DNA of 64,000 nt, from contig NZ_JAVBHX010000001.1 in NCBI RefSeq assembly GCF_030732065.1, forward strand, positions 248,001 to 312,000, written 5' to 3'. The notes below the pieces were generated by a model. That model did not search any database and was not told the origin of the DNA. It saw only the letters and a program-made list of their open reading frames with translations. The translations under genes and the position numbers were made by a program. Source of the stretch: Oceanimonas aquatica. GTDB lineage: Bacteria > Pseudomonadota > Gammaproteobacteria > Enterobacterales > Aeromonadaceae. Positions 8,212 through 16,957 of the stretch are shown here, piece after piece (position 1 is the first letter of the stretch; each line of letters starts with the position of its first letter).

Positions 8212-9402
8212 ATGACCTCACAATCCCGCTCTTTTGTTGTTGGGCAGGGCGCCATGCTGCTGCTGGTGGTGCTCGTTGGCCTGAATCTGCGCCCCTTTAT
8301 TACCGGCCCCGGCCCGGTGATGGAGATGATCCGCACCGGCACCGGCCTCAGCTATGTGGGCATATCGCTGATCACCCTGCTGCCCTTTTTGCTGATGGGC
8401 GTGGGGGCGTTTGTATCGCCTCACTTGCAGGCCAAATGGGGCACACGCCGGGGCCTGCTAACGGCGCTGGCGTTGCTGATGCTGGGCTCGGCCTTGCGGG
8501 GCATTGCCGATAACGGCGTTACCCTGCTGTTTACCGCTTTGCTCTGCGGCATGGGCGTGGCCTTTGTGCAGTCGGTGTTTCCCGGCATCATCAAGCAGCA
8601 GTTTGCCGGGCGCATGGCCATGGTCACCGGCCTGTATTCGGCAATGATCATGGGCGGTGGTGCCATTGGTGCCCAGCTTACGCCCTGGCTGGCGGGGGCC
8701 GAGCATAACTGGCAGCAGGCGCTGGCCTGGCTGGCGGTGCCGGTGGCGCTGGCCTGGCTGTGCGCCCGCCGAGTGCTGGCGGAGCAGGGCGGCAACCGTC
8801 CCGAGCCGGGGCTGGCAGGGCGGCTGCTGGCCCGGCCCCGAACCTGGCAACTGATGCTGTGTTTTGGTTTTGTGAACGCCGGTTACTCCACCATGGTCAC
8901 CTGGCTGGCCCCTTACTATCAGCAACTGGGCTGGAGTGCCGCCAGCAGCGCCGGCCTGGTGTCGGTCATGGCGGTGGCCCAGGCGGTGTCGGCGGTGGGC
9001 ATTACCCTGCTGGCCCGGGGCCAGGACCGTCGCCCCTGGCTGTGGCTGACCCTGCTGTTGCAGTTGGTGGGCTTTGCCGGTTTGTTGCTGCAACCAGAGC
9101 TGGCCCCCTGGCTGTGGGTAGCGGTGTGCGGCATGGGCCTGGGCGGCAATTTCTCCATGTCGCTGGTCACGGCACTGGATCACCTTCCGGTGCCCCAGCA
9201 GGCGGGGGTGCTCACCGCGCTGATGCAGGGCGGCGGCTTTTTGCTGGCGGCCTTGGGGCCCTTGGCGGTGTCGCTGCTGCTGGAAAGCACCGGCACCTTT
9301 GCCGCCGGCTGGACCCTGCACCTGGGGCTGGTAAGCGTGGTGCTGCTGACCACTTTGCGCTTTAACCCGCGCCGCTACGCCCAGGCCATGGCCAGCGCCT
9401 GA
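8212..9402 (+). CDS. CynX/NimT-type major facilitator superfamily transporter
   Basis: 396 residues from the ATG at 8212, preceded by GGAA at seven bases. A TTG seven codons upstream (8191) would extend the frame. About twelve hydrophobic helices are visible. The first helix has VGLNLRPFITGPGPVM and the loop after helix 2 has QAKWGTRRGLL, both typical of the CynX (cyanate) / NimT (2-nitroimidazole) branch of MFS exporters. The inner-membrane substrate is unknown; no cyanase is adjacent. It follows the ankyrin gene by 33 bases and may be cotranscribed with it. Confidence 0.85.
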   Translation: MTSQSRSFVVGQGAMLLLVVLVGLNLRPFITGPGPVMEMIRTGTGLSYVGISLITLLPFLLMGVGAFVSPHLQAKWGTRRGLLTALALLMLGSALRGIADNGVTLLFTALLCGMGVAFVQSVFPGIIKQQFAGRMAMVTGLYSAMIMGGGAIGAQLTPWLAGAEHNWQQALAWLAVPVALAWLCARRVLAEQGGNRPEPGLAGRLLARPRTWQLMLCFGFVNAGYSTMVTWLAPYYQQLGWSAASSAGLVSVMAVAQAVSAVGITLLARGQDRRPWLWLTLLLQLVGFAGLLLQPELAPWLWVAVCGMGLGGNFSMSLVTALDHLPVPQQAGVLTALMQGGGFLLAALGPLAVSLLLESTGTFAAGWTLHLGLVSVVLLTTLRFNPRRYAQAMASA

Positions 9403-9609
9403 GGCCGGCTACAGGCACGTCGCCCGGCCGTTATCGTGGAGCCGGGTGGCGCCTTTCTTCCATGCGCAGAGCTCATGCGAGCCTGAGTTTTCGTCGCTTT
9501 TTCTCCTGTAATACATGTGACATTTTATTAACATTCCTGCTCCTGCGGGAAGGAATGGCTGCGCACAAGGGCGCACATGGACAAGTGTCACTATTACCAG
9601 GGGTAAATC

Positions 9610-10956
9610 ATGAACAGTGCTGGCATGTTTTCGTCGGTATCTTCCAACAGAAAGATTGATCCTTCCCGTCGCCGGGGCCAGTTCAAGCCCGATGGCTCTC
9701 TCAACGACAACGACCGGGTCGAGATAGGCCCCACCGAGCTGGCTTTTGCCGAGTGGGAAGCGCTGGGCATTACACCGCCCACCCTGAAGCGCATGCGCGA
9801 ATACCGGCTGCAGCGGATTGTGGCCGAGCTGCAAAAGCGCGATCTGGCCGGGGTGCTGCTGTTTGACCCGCTGAATATTCGCTACGCCACCGACACCACC
9901 AACATGCAGTTGTGGATCACCCACAACCATGCCCGCGCCTGTTTTGTGTCGGCGGCCGGTTATGTGATTTTGTGGGACTTTCACAACTGCGAGCATCTGT
10001 CGGCCCACTTGCCGCTGGTAAAAGAAGTGCGCGGCGGGACTGCCTTTTTCTATTTTGAAACCGGCAACAAAACCGAGCAGCACGCGGCCCAGTTTGCCGC
10101 CGAGGTGCAGTCGGTGCTGCGGGAGCACGGCGGCAGCAACAATCGCCTGGCGGTCGACAAGATTGAAATGGCCGGCTTTACCCAGTTACAGCGCCTCGGC
10201 ATTGAACTGTTCGACGGCCAGGAGGTAATGGAGCTGGCCCGCGCCGTTAAGAACGAAGACGAAATCAACGCCATGCGTTGCTCCATTGCCTCCACCGAAA
10301 TTGCCATGAAGCTGATGCAGCAGGCCTCGGTGCCCGGCGTCACCGAAAACGACATCTGGTCCATTTTGCATGCGGAAAACATTCGCCGCGGCGGCGAGTG
10401 GATTGAATGCCGCATTCTGTCTTCCGGCCCCCGTACCAACCCCTGGTTTCAGGAGTGCGGCCCCCGGGTGGTGCAGCAGGGTGAACTACTGGCCTTCGAC
10501 AGCGACCTGATAGGCCCCTACGGCATGTGCGCCGATATTTCCCGTACCTGGCTGATTGGCGACGGCGTGCCCACGGCGGAGCAGAAACACCTGTACCGGG
10601 TTGCCCATGAGCATATTCAGTACAACATGAGCATATTAAAGCCGGGCATGAGCTTTCGGGAAGTGACCGAAGCCGGCCTGCTGTTGCCCGAGGCCTACCG
10701 GCCCCAGCGCTACGGCGTGATGATGCACGGGGTGGGGCTATGCGATGAATATCCCTGTATTCGTTACCCCGAAGATCTGGAATGCCATGGCTACGATGGG
10801 GTGCTGGAGCCGGGCATGACCCTGTGCGTGGAGGCCTATGTGGGCGCCGTGGGTGGCAAGGAAGGCGTGAAGCTGGAAGATCAGGTGCTGATCACCGAAA
10901 CCGGTGTTGAAAACCTGACCTCCTATCCCTTTGAGGCGGCATTGCTGGCCGACTAA
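9610..10956 (+). CDS. dddP: DMSP lyase DddP (M24 peptidase fold)
   Basis: 448 residues. DddP cleaves dimethylsulfoniopropionate to dimethyl sulfide and acrylate in the cytoplasm. The sequence matches what I remember of marine DddP along its whole length: KIDPSR near the N-terminus, IEIGPTELAF-like stretch, FDPLNIRYATDTTNMQLW, and HAENIRRGGEWIE. The metal ligands of the family are all present, at D297, D299, D309, H373, E408 and E423, offset by two from the numbering I recall for the crystallised Ruegeria enzyme. Ordinary M24 aminopeptidases lack this set of flanking motifs, so a creatinase or prolidase is less likely. AGGGG precedes the ATG. It is followed by a LysR gene on the same strand and lies in an osmolyte-catabolism region; Oceanimonas is a genus known to carry dddP. 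Confidence 0.88.
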   Translation: MNSAGMFSSVSSNRKIDPSRRRGQFKPDGSLNDNDRVEIGPTELAFAEWEALGITPPTLKRMREYRLQRIVAELQKRDLAGVLLFDPLNIRYATDTTNMQLWITHNHARACFVSAAGYVILWDFHNCEHLSAHLPLVKEVRGGTAFFYFETGNKTEQHAAQFAAEVQSVLREHGGSNNRLAVDKIEMAGFTQLQRLGIELFDGQEVMELARAVKNEDEINAMRCSIASTEIAMKLMQQASVPGVTENDIWSILHAENIRRGGEWIECRILSSGPRTNPWFQECGPRVVQQGELLAFDSDLIGPYGMCADISRTWLIGDGVPTAEQKHLYRVAHEHIQYNMSILKPGMSFREVTEAGLLLPEAYRPQRYGVMMHGVGLCDEYPCIRYPEDLECHGYDGVLEPGMTLCVEAYVGAVGGKEGVKLEDQVLITETGVENLTSYPFEAALLAD

Positions 10957-10996
10957 TGGCCGTTTGTACATCCTTTCACCGCTTTACATTCATTTC

Positions 10997-11017
10997 GCTC
11001 CCGCGTTCTGCGGGAGC
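10997..11017 (+). terminator. Probable terminator after dddP
   Basis: An 8-bp perfect stem GCTCCCGC / GCGGGAGC with loop GTTCT lies 40 bases past the dddP stop and is followed by a weakly T-rich stretch. The U-tract is broken, so efficiency may be low. Confidence 0.45.
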
Positions 11018-11162
11018 CTGTTAGTTATATTTTCGACGAAGATGCCTGCGATCACGTTACTGCTTTCCGGCCATTTGATAAATCTGGCCGTCCAGCAAAA
11101 TAATGGTAGAGTGCGCGCAAAAAGGACAGGAGCAGTCCGTCCGACATACGTCAGGAGTGACC

Positions 11163-12098
11163 ATGAAAATCAAGCCACTGCCGCCCATGAACAGCCTTAT
11201 TGTGTTCGAGGCGGCGGCCCGCCATCTCAGCTTTACGCTGGCCGCCAATGAACTGAGCGTGACTCAGGGCGCCATCAGCCGGCAGATCCGCCAGCTGGAG
11301 GAATATCTGGGCAAGGATCTGTTTGTGCGGGCCAACCGCAACATATCCCTCACTCCTACCGGCATGCAGTATTACCAGACCATTTACCGCGCCCTGCTGG
11401 ATGTGGCCAGCGCCACCGGTGAAATCAAGAAGTGGCAGGGCGAGCAGCAAATTACCGTGGCCACCACCAATGCCATGGCGGCGCTGTGGCTGCTGCCCAA
11501 GGTGGCGGTGTTTCAGCAGCAGCATGAAGAGGTGGATCTGCGCATACTGGCGTCGGATCAGGTCACCGACTTTCGCCGGCTCGACTGCGATCTGGCGCTG
11601 TTCTACTGCCGGCTGCCGCCGGCGGACATGAAGGTAACCCGGCTGTTTCCCGAAGAGGTGTTTCCGGTGTGCAGCCCCGCTTACCTGGAGCGCGCCAAGG
11701 AATGGGGCTCACCGGAAGAGCTGTTCGGCAGAACCCTGCTCTATCTGGATGAATCCCAGCGCGACTGGGTGAGCTGGCAGGAGTGGTTTGAGCAGGTTGG
11801 CTGGTCCAATATCACCCCCCGCAACCGGGTTAACATCAACAATTACCCCATGCTGATACAGGCTGCCATTAACGGTCAGGGCATTGCCCTTGCCTGGGGC
11901 TCGCTGGTGGATGAATACCTGGAAAGCGGCGCCCTGGTGCGGCCGGTGGATACGGTGCTGCGCACCCCGGCCAGCTTCTGCATGCTGGAGCCCCTGAACC
12001 GGGGCGTGGTGCCCAACAGCGTGAAAACGTTCCGCAGCTGGCTGCTGGAACAATTACCGGGCCAGGTGGGCGAAAAAGGCCTGCACGAAAATAGTTGA
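11163..12098 (+). CDS. LysR-family transcriptional regulator (GcvA-like)
   Basis: 311 residues from ATG 11163, which has AGGAG six bases upstream; frames reading further upstream lack a binding site. An N-terminal winged helix-turn-helix (SLIVFEAAARHLSFTLAANELSVTQGAISRQIRQLEEYLG, about residues 8-48) is followed by the periplasmic-binding-type effector domain. The phrase LSFTLAANELSVTQGAISRQI is typical of the GcvA/AmpR branch. It stands between dddP and the BCCT/Rieske gene pair, so it is a natural candidate regulator of either; the dyads at 14036-14143 could be its sites. No target can be proved from sequence. Confidence 0.9.
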   Translation: MKIKPLPPMNSLIVFEAAARHLSFTLAANELSVTQGAISRQIRQLEEYLGKDLFVRANRNISLTPTGMQYYQTIYRALLDVASATGEIKKWQGEQQITVATTNAMAALWLLPKVAVFQQQHEEVDLRILASDQVTDFRRLDCDLALFYCRLPPADMKVTRLFPEEVFPVCSPAYLERAKEWGSPEELFGRTLLYLDESQRDWVSWQEWFEQVGWSNITPRNRVNINNYPMLIQAAINGQGIALAWGSLVDEYLESGALVRPVDTVLRTPASFCMLEPLNRGVVPNSVKTFRSWLLEQLPGQVGEKGLHENS

Positions 12099-12170
12099 GT
12101 AACCAAGAGCAGTCATTCCCGCCTGCGCTGTGAATGACGTTCCTTCGCGGGAGTGACGGGCCCTAACGAA

Positions 12171-12200
12171 AAAAACCGGCATGTCACCATGCCGGTTTTT
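12171..12200. terminator. Bidirectional terminator between LysR and BCCT genes
   Basis: A perfect 13-bp stem AAAAACCGGCATG / CATGCCGGTTTTT with a 4-base loop has A and T tracts on both sides. It lies between the convergent LysR gene and BCCT gene and can serve both. A copy of the dispersed CTTCGCGGG repeat (about 12118-12160) sits beside it. Confidence 0.85.
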
Positions 12201-12219
12201 ATTAGCTCACCTCTACCGA

Positions 12220-13926
12220 TTATTTTCCGGCGACGGGGTTGTTCCAGTTCACTGTGGGGGCCGCCTCAACGGTGTCGTCCAGCAGTGGCTGAATGGAGCC
12301 ATCCAGCTTGGTCGGGGCCGGGCGCACGTTATCCGGTACCATGGCCCAGGGCTTGGGCTCGCGCCGAATACTGTGCACCAGGGTCAGGCTCATTACCGCA
12401 ATAAAGATGGAGATGGGGAAACCGGCAATGATGGAGGCGGTCTGCATGGCCTTCAGCCCGCCGGCATAGAGCAGCACCCCGGCAATGGCCGCAATCATGA
12501 TGCCCCACAATATCCGTATGGGCGTGGGCGGCTCAGGGTTACCCAGTGAATCCAGGGTACAGAGGATCAGGGTGCCGGAGTCGGCCGAGGTAATAAAGTA
12601 GGTGCCCAGCAGCAAGCAGGCCAGTACGCTCAGCAGCTTGCCCATGGCGCCCGCATCCAGCTCGTCGAACAGGGTAAACAGTGCCAGGGTGGTGTCCTTT
12701 TTGGTGGCTTCCAGAATGGGGCCGCCGGTAAAGGGCGCCTGCGCCGGCTCACCGGCCTCGGCCAGTGCCACTGCTTGCTGCTCGTAGGCTACCCGAGCGT
12801 CCTGCTCTACCTTCAGCGCCGAACCACCAAACGCAGCCATCCACAAAAAGGTCATCAGGGTGGGCACGATCAGGGCGCCGCCAATCAGTTCGCGAATGGT
12901 GCGCCCCTTGGAAATGCGCGCCACGAACATGCCCACAAAGGGAGCCCAGGTCATCCACCAGGGCCAATAGTAGGCGGTCCACCAGTTCTGCCAGCCGGAG
13001 TCACTCTGGGCATCACTCCAGAAACTCATGCCCACCACCTGGCTGCTGTAGTCGCCAATGCCTTCCAGGAAGGAGTGCAGAATATAGCGGGTGGGGCCAA
13101 TGTAGAGCACCACCAGTACCATGAGTACCGACAGCACCATGTTCCATTCCGACAGCCGGCGTATGCCCCGGCCCACGCCCGACAGCACAGAGGCCACGGC
13201 GCAGGTACAGAGCACCACAATGATCAGCAACTGCACACCAAAGCTGATGCTGGTGCCAAAGACCTGGTTCAGGCCGGAGTTAATCTGAATTACCCCCATC
13301 CCCAGGGTCTGGGATATGCCAAAGGCGGTAATGGCCACGGTGAGAATGTCCACTGCATGGCCGATGGGGCCATAGATACGCTCACCGATCAGCGGATACA
13401 GAATGGAGCGCAGGGTCAGCGGTAGTCCCTTGCGGTAGGAAAAATAGGTCAGGGCCAGGGCCACGATAAGAAAGATGGACCAGGGGTGCAGACCCCAGTG
13501 GAAAAAGGTCAGCCACATCGACACCCGGCCGGATTCGTTGCTGAGCCCTTCTGCAAACGGGTTGCTGGCATAGTGCCACATGGGCTCGGCCACCGACCAG
13601 AATACCAGGCCAATACCCATGCTGCCCGAGAACAGCATGGCAATCCACGACAGATAGCTGAACTCGGGTTTTTCATCATCCTTGCCCAGGCGAATGTGAC
13701 CAAAGCGGCTGATCATCAGATACAGCAGAAGGCCGGTGACCAGGCTGACCACCAGCAGGTAAAACCATTTCATGTTGTGCAGCAAGGCACCGGACACGGT
13801 TTCAAAATACTGACCGGCCTGGTTGGCCATGATGGCGCAAAACAATACAAAACAGATAACCAGCACCTTGGAGGCAATGGTCACCGTTGGATTTAGTCCT
13901 TTCAGGATCCCGGATGTAGCACGCAT
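12220..13926 (-). CDS. BCCT-family betaine/carnitine/choline transporter
   Basis: 568 residues with about twelve membrane helices. It would import a quaternary ammonium compound or DMSP across the inner membrane. The BCCT signature is present: SGSMGIGLVFWSVAEP (about residues 100-115) and the tryptophan-rich segment YYWPWWMTWAPFVGMFVARISKG. The glycine-rich stretch has the MGIGL form seen in sodium-coupled betaine carriers rather than the GxGxGD form of proton-coupled choline carriers, which suggests Na+ symport of a betaine. A short polar C-terminal tail follows the last helix, without the long osmosensory extension of BetP. It faces away from the Rieske operon across a 340-base shared control region, which implies that the imported compound feeds that operon. 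Confidence 0.93.
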   Translation of the reverse strand: MRATSGILKGLNPTVTIASKVLVICFVLFCAIMANQAGQYFETVSGALLHNMKWFYLLVVSLVTGLLLYLMISRFGHIRLGKDDEKPEFSYLSWIAMLFSGSMGIGLVFWSVAEPMWHYASNPFAEGLSNESGRVSMWLTFFHWGLHPWSIFLIVALALTYFSYRKGLPLTLRSILYPLIGERIYGPIGHAVDILTVAITAFGISQTLGMGVIQINSGLNQVFGTSISFGVQLLIIVVLCTCAVASVLSGVGRGIRRLSEWNMVLSVLMVLVVLYIGPTRYILHSFLEGIGDYSSQVVGMSFWSDAQSDSGWQNWWTAYYWPWWMTWAPFVGMFVARISKGRTIRELIGGALIVPTLMTFLWMAAFGGSALKVEQDARVAYEQQAVALAEAGEPAQAPFTGGPILEATKKDTTLALFTLFDELDAGAMGKLLSVLACLLLGTYFITSADSGTLILCTLDSLGNPEPPTPIRILWGIMIAAIAGVLLYAGGLKAMQTASIIAGFPISIFIAVMSLTLVHSIRREPKPWAMVPDNVRPAPTKLDGSIQPLLDDTVEAAPTVNWNNPVAGK

Positions 13927-14266
13927 AACTCCTCCCTCTTCCCTCTGCGTATTACGTTTTTACGTGAAAATGGTTAACGGTCTGTTAACGGCGTGAGATT
14001 AGGGATAGCGAAAGACGCACTCAAGTTATTTTTTCTCATCCATGAGTGATAACAGCTCATGCGGTGGCTGTTTAACCGTCTAAAGCAGCACGGGTTGGTT
14101 ACATTTGAACCACATTACAAATGGATGACAAAAGCTCATCCATACCCGGCCAAAAAGTCGTTTGTTTGTTGCCACCTTGTTAACCAGAATCCACCCCATC
14201 GGCACCCGAGTGTGCCAACGACAAGGAACCACGCAGCCAACACTGCGTCACTGTGGAGAAAGCAAG
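13927..14266. promoter_or_regulatory. Divergent control region with three TCATCCAT sites
   Basis: This gap separates the BCCT and Rieske starts. It contains an inverted repeat ATGGATGA (14121-14128), 7-base spacer, TCATCCAT (14136-14143), and a third TCATCCAT at 14036-14043, exactly 100 bases from the second. Eight-base half-sites in a dyad plus a distant accessory site are typical of LysR or AraC-type regulators. A TTTTTTCTCATC tract and the pair GGTTAACGG / TCTGTTAACGG near 13971-13990 are also present, the latter close to the BCCT promoter. No clear -35/-10 pair could be chosen. Confidence 0.5.
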
Positions 14267-15454
14267 ATGAGCAACGTCAGCGAAACCATCATTCCGGTAC
14301 AGCAGGTAGATAGCGTACTGAATCCGATTGTGGAAGCCAGCGGCATGCCGAACGTCGCCTACACCAGCGAAGAATATTTCGCGTTTGAGCGCGACAAGGT
14401 AATTGGCAAAACCTGGGCCTGTGTCGGCTTTGCGTCCGATCTGATCAAGAACGGTTACGTCATGCCGGTCAGCTTTATGAAAATGCCGCTGCTGATGATG
14501 CGCAACAAGGATGGCGAGGTGCAGGTGTTCCACAACGTCTGCAGCCACCGAGGCATGCAGCTGGTGCACGAAGCCGGTGAAGTGCAGGGCATGATCCGCT
14601 GCCCCTATCACTCCTGGACCTATGATCTGAACGGCAACCTCAAGGGCACCCCGCACATCGGTGGCATTGCCAAGCACAAGGACGAGCGCTTCAAGTGTGA
14701 AAAGCACGGCCTCAAGCCGCTGCGCTCCGCAGTATGGATGGACATGGTGTTCGTTAACCTGTCCGGCGACGCCCCTTCCTTTGAAGAGCACATTGCACCG
14801 CTTGAAGCCCGCTGGAACGAATTCCTGGGGAACGATGGCCTGAGCCTGCTGCGCCGGGTCAACATGGGCGGCCACCTGGAAATTGAGGTGGAGAGCAACT
14901 GGAAGCTGACCGTGGAAAACTACTGCGAAGCCTACCATCTGCCCTGGGTGCACCCGGCCCTGAACACCTATTCCAAGCTGGAAGATCACTACAACATCAT
15001 GTTTGAAGACCGCTTTGCGGGGCAGGGCAGCTACAAATATGACCTGTCCGGCACCGCCGGCACGCATCTGCCCATGTTCCCGAGCTGGCCCCAGGACAAG
15101 CTGCGCCACGCCGAATATGTGGCGCTGTTCCCCAACGTGCTGCTGGGCATTCAGGCGGACCATGCCTTTGCCATGATGATTGACCCCATTCGTGCAGAAC
15201 AAACCGTTGAGCGGCTGCGCCTGTACTACGTGGGCGACGAAGCCACCCGCGACGAATACGCCGCCTGCCGTACCGCCACCCTGGAGTCCTGGCGCGTGGT
15301 GTTCGGCGAAGACATCGGTGCCGTGGAAGGCATGCAGCGAGGCCGTCATTCCCCCGGTTTCGGTGGTGGCGTCTTCTCACCCGAGATGGACCTGCCCACT
15401 CACTTCTTCCAGAAGTGGCTGGCAACCCAGACCAAGGCCGCCCTGGAGGACTGA
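14267..15454 (+). CDS. Rieske non-heme iron oxygenase, quaternary-amine clade
   Basis: 395 residues from ATG 14267, preceded by GGAG; a TTG 35 codons upstream is unlikely. The Rieske 2Fe-2S ligands are C92, H94, C112 and H115 (CSH...CPYH). The mononuclear iron ligands are H224, H229 and probably D349. The residue bridging the two metal sites is Glu221 (NYCEAYH) where ring-hydroxylating dioxygenases have Asp; Glu is the mark of the branch acting on carnitine, glycine betaine, choline or stachydrine. Overall identity to GbcA or CntA/YeaW as I remember them is low, although the C-terminal GEDIGAVEGMQRG parallels the CntA ending. It would hydroxylate or demethylate an N-methylated substrate using O2. 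The gene begins an operon; the next gene starts two bases past its stop. Substrate unknown. Confidence 0.88.
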   Translation: MSNVSETIIPVQQVDSVLNPIVEASGMPNVAYTSEEYFAFERDKVIGKTWACVGFASDLIKNGYVMPVSFMKMPLLMMRNKDGEVQVFHNVCSHRGMQLVHEAGEVQGMIRCPYHSWTYDLNGNLKGTPHIGGIAKHKDERFKCEKHGLKPLRSAVWMDMVFVNLSGDAPSFEEHIAPLEARWNEFLGNDGLSLLRRVNMGGHLEIEVESNWKLTVENYCEAYHLPWVHPALNTYSKLEDHYNIMFEDRFAGQGSYKYDLSGTAGTHLPMFPSWPQDKLRHAEYVALFPNVLLGIQADHAFAMMIDPIRAEQTVERLRLYYVGDEATRDEYAACRTATLESWRVVFGEDIGAVEGMQRGRHSPGFGGGVFSPEMDLPTHFFQKWLATQTKAALED

Positions 15455-15456
15455 AC

Positions 15457-16884
15457 GTGCAACATTATCTGAACTACATCGATGGCCAGTGGCTGAATGC
15501 CGACCGCCAGATCACCGTGATGAACCCGGGCACCGGTGAGCCCTATGCGACCATTGCCCAGGCCGGCATTGAAGATGCCGACCAGGCCATGGCCGCCGCC
15601 CGCCGCTGTGTGAACAGCGGCGCCCTGAGCGACGTGCGCCCGGCCCAGCGTACCACCTGGATGCTGAAGGCGGCCGAGGCCATTCGCGCCATCGCCGACG
15701 AAGGCGGCCTGGTGGCCTGCCGTGAAAACGGCAAAAGCCTGAACGACGCCCGCGACGAGTTTATTGAAGCGGCCCGTTACTTCGAATATTACGCCGGCAT
15801 GGCCGACAAGATTGAGGGCATCTCGGTGCCCCTGGGCAAGGACTACGTGGACTTTACCCAGTACGTGCCCTTTGGTGTCTCGGTACAGATTGTGCCCTGG
15901 AACTTTCCGGTGTCCATCTGCGCCCGCTCCCTGGCCCCGGCGCTGGCCGCCGGTAACGCCGTGGTGATCAAGTCGCCGGAAATCTCGCCGCTGGCCATGA
16001 CCCTGCTGGTCAAGGCCGTGGAAGAAGCCGGTTTCCCCAAGGGCGCGGTCAACCTGCTGTGTGGCAAGGGCTCGGAAGTGGGCAGCCATCTGGTGCAGCA
16101 TGCCGACACCAACCAGATTGTGTTTACCGGATCTGTGCCCACCGGCCAGCGCATCCTGAAGGATGCCGCCGAGCGCGCCACGCCGTCGGTGATGGAGCTG
16201 GGTGGCAAGTCGGCGGCCATCGCCCTGGCGGACGTGGATCTCGACACCCTGCTGGCCAGTGTGAAAGTCGGCATCTTCTTTAATGCCGGCCAGGTGTGCT
16301 CGGCCATGTCCCGCCTGCTGGTGCAGCGCAGCCGCTACGACGAGGTCAAGGCTGCCGTGGTGGCGCTGGCCGAGAGCCTGACCATTGGCCAGGGCGAGGG
16401 CAACCCGGATCTGACGCCTGTGGTGTCCGAAGGGCAGCAGCAGCAGGTGCTGGCGATGATCGAGCAGGCCCGTGCCGAGGGCGCCACCGTGCTTACCGGC
16501 GGCGTGGCACCGGACTTGTCCGGTTACTTCGTGGCCCCCACCGTGATTGAAGCGACTGCCGATATGAGCATTGCGCAGCAGGAAGTGTTTGGTCCTGTGC
16601 TGGTGATCATGCCCTTTGACGACGAAGACGACGCCGTGGCGCTGGCCAACGGTACCGACTTTGGCCTGGTGGCCGGCGTGTTCGGCGAAGGCCTGAACCA
16701 GACCCTGCGGGTGGCCAACCGGCTGCGGGGCGGCCAGGTGTTCATCAACGAATGGTTTGCCGGCGGCATTGAAACGCCCTTTGGCGGTGTGGGGCTGTCG
16801 GGTTTTGGCCGCGAGAAAGGACAGGAAGCCATTTACAGCTATGTCCAGACCCGCAATATCGGCATTCGCCTGCGTCAGGGCTGA
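15457..16884 (+). CDS. NAD(P)-dependent aldehyde dehydrogenase (betaine-aldehyde-like)
   Basis: 475 residues from the GTG at 15457, which has GGAGGA nine bases upstream. It oxidises an aldehyde to the acid in the cytoplasm. Family motifs: VPWNFP (147-151), Lys172 (VVIKSPE), the nucleotide-binding FTGSVPTG, catalytic base Glu247 in MELGGKS, and catalytic Cys281 in FNAGQVCSAMSR. The C-terminal GGVGLSGFGREKG is also typical. Closest in feel to betaine-aldehyde and semialdehyde dehydrogenases; the substrate is presumably the product released by the Rieske enzyme (malic semialdehyde from carnitine, or another semialdehyde, are options). Two bases separate it from the Rieske gene, so translation is coupled. 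Confidence 0.9.
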   Translation: MQHYLNYIDGQWLNADRQITVMNPGTGEPYATIAQAGIEDADQAMAAARRCVNSGALSDVRPAQRTTWMLKAAEAIRAIADEGGLVACRENGKSLNDARDEFIEAARYFEYYAGMADKIEGISVPLGKDYVDFTQYVPFGVSVQIVPWNFPVSICARSLAPALAAGNAVVIKSPEISPLAMTLLVKAVEEAGFPKGAVNLLCGKGSEVGSHLVQHADTNQIVFTGSVPTGQRILKDAAERATPSVMELGGKSAAIALADVDLDTLLASVKVGIFFNAGQVCSAMSRLLVQRSRYDEVKAAVVALAESLTIGQGEGNPDLTPVVSEGQQQQVLAMIEQARAEGATVLTGGVAPDLSGYFVAPTVIEATADMSIAQQEVFGPVLVIMPFDDEDDAVALANGTDFGLVAGVFGEGLNQTLRVANRLRGGQVFINEWFAGGIETPFGGVGLSGFGREKGQEAIYSYVQTRNIGIRLRQG

Positions 16885-16899
16885 CGGCCATCAGTAAAA

Positions 16900-16920
16900 G
16901 GGCCGGTGACATACCGGCCC
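16900..16920 (+). other. Intercistronic hairpin within the Rieske operon
   Basis: GGGCCGGT and ACCGGCCC form an 8-bp stem around GACAT, 15 bases after the aldehyde dehydrogenase stop. It lacks a T-run, so it is more likely to protect the upstream message or tune expression than to terminate. Confidence 0.5.
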
Positions 16921-16957
16921 GAAGCAAAGCAGTAACAGGGTAGTGGGGGAGAGAACG

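Noticed and set aside
9610-10956. Creatinase, Xaa-Pro peptidase or ectoine hydrolase (DoeA)
   Set aside because: All share the M24 fold, but the long conserved stretches (FDPLNIRYATDTTNMQLW, NIRRGGEWIE) and spacing of the metal ligands match DddP.
14267-15454. Calling the Rieske oxygenase gbcA because GbdR and sarcosine oxidase are near
   Set aside because: The sequence does not follow the GbcA pattern as I recall it (for example LVLENNRECYH), gbcB is absent, and the operon partners differ.
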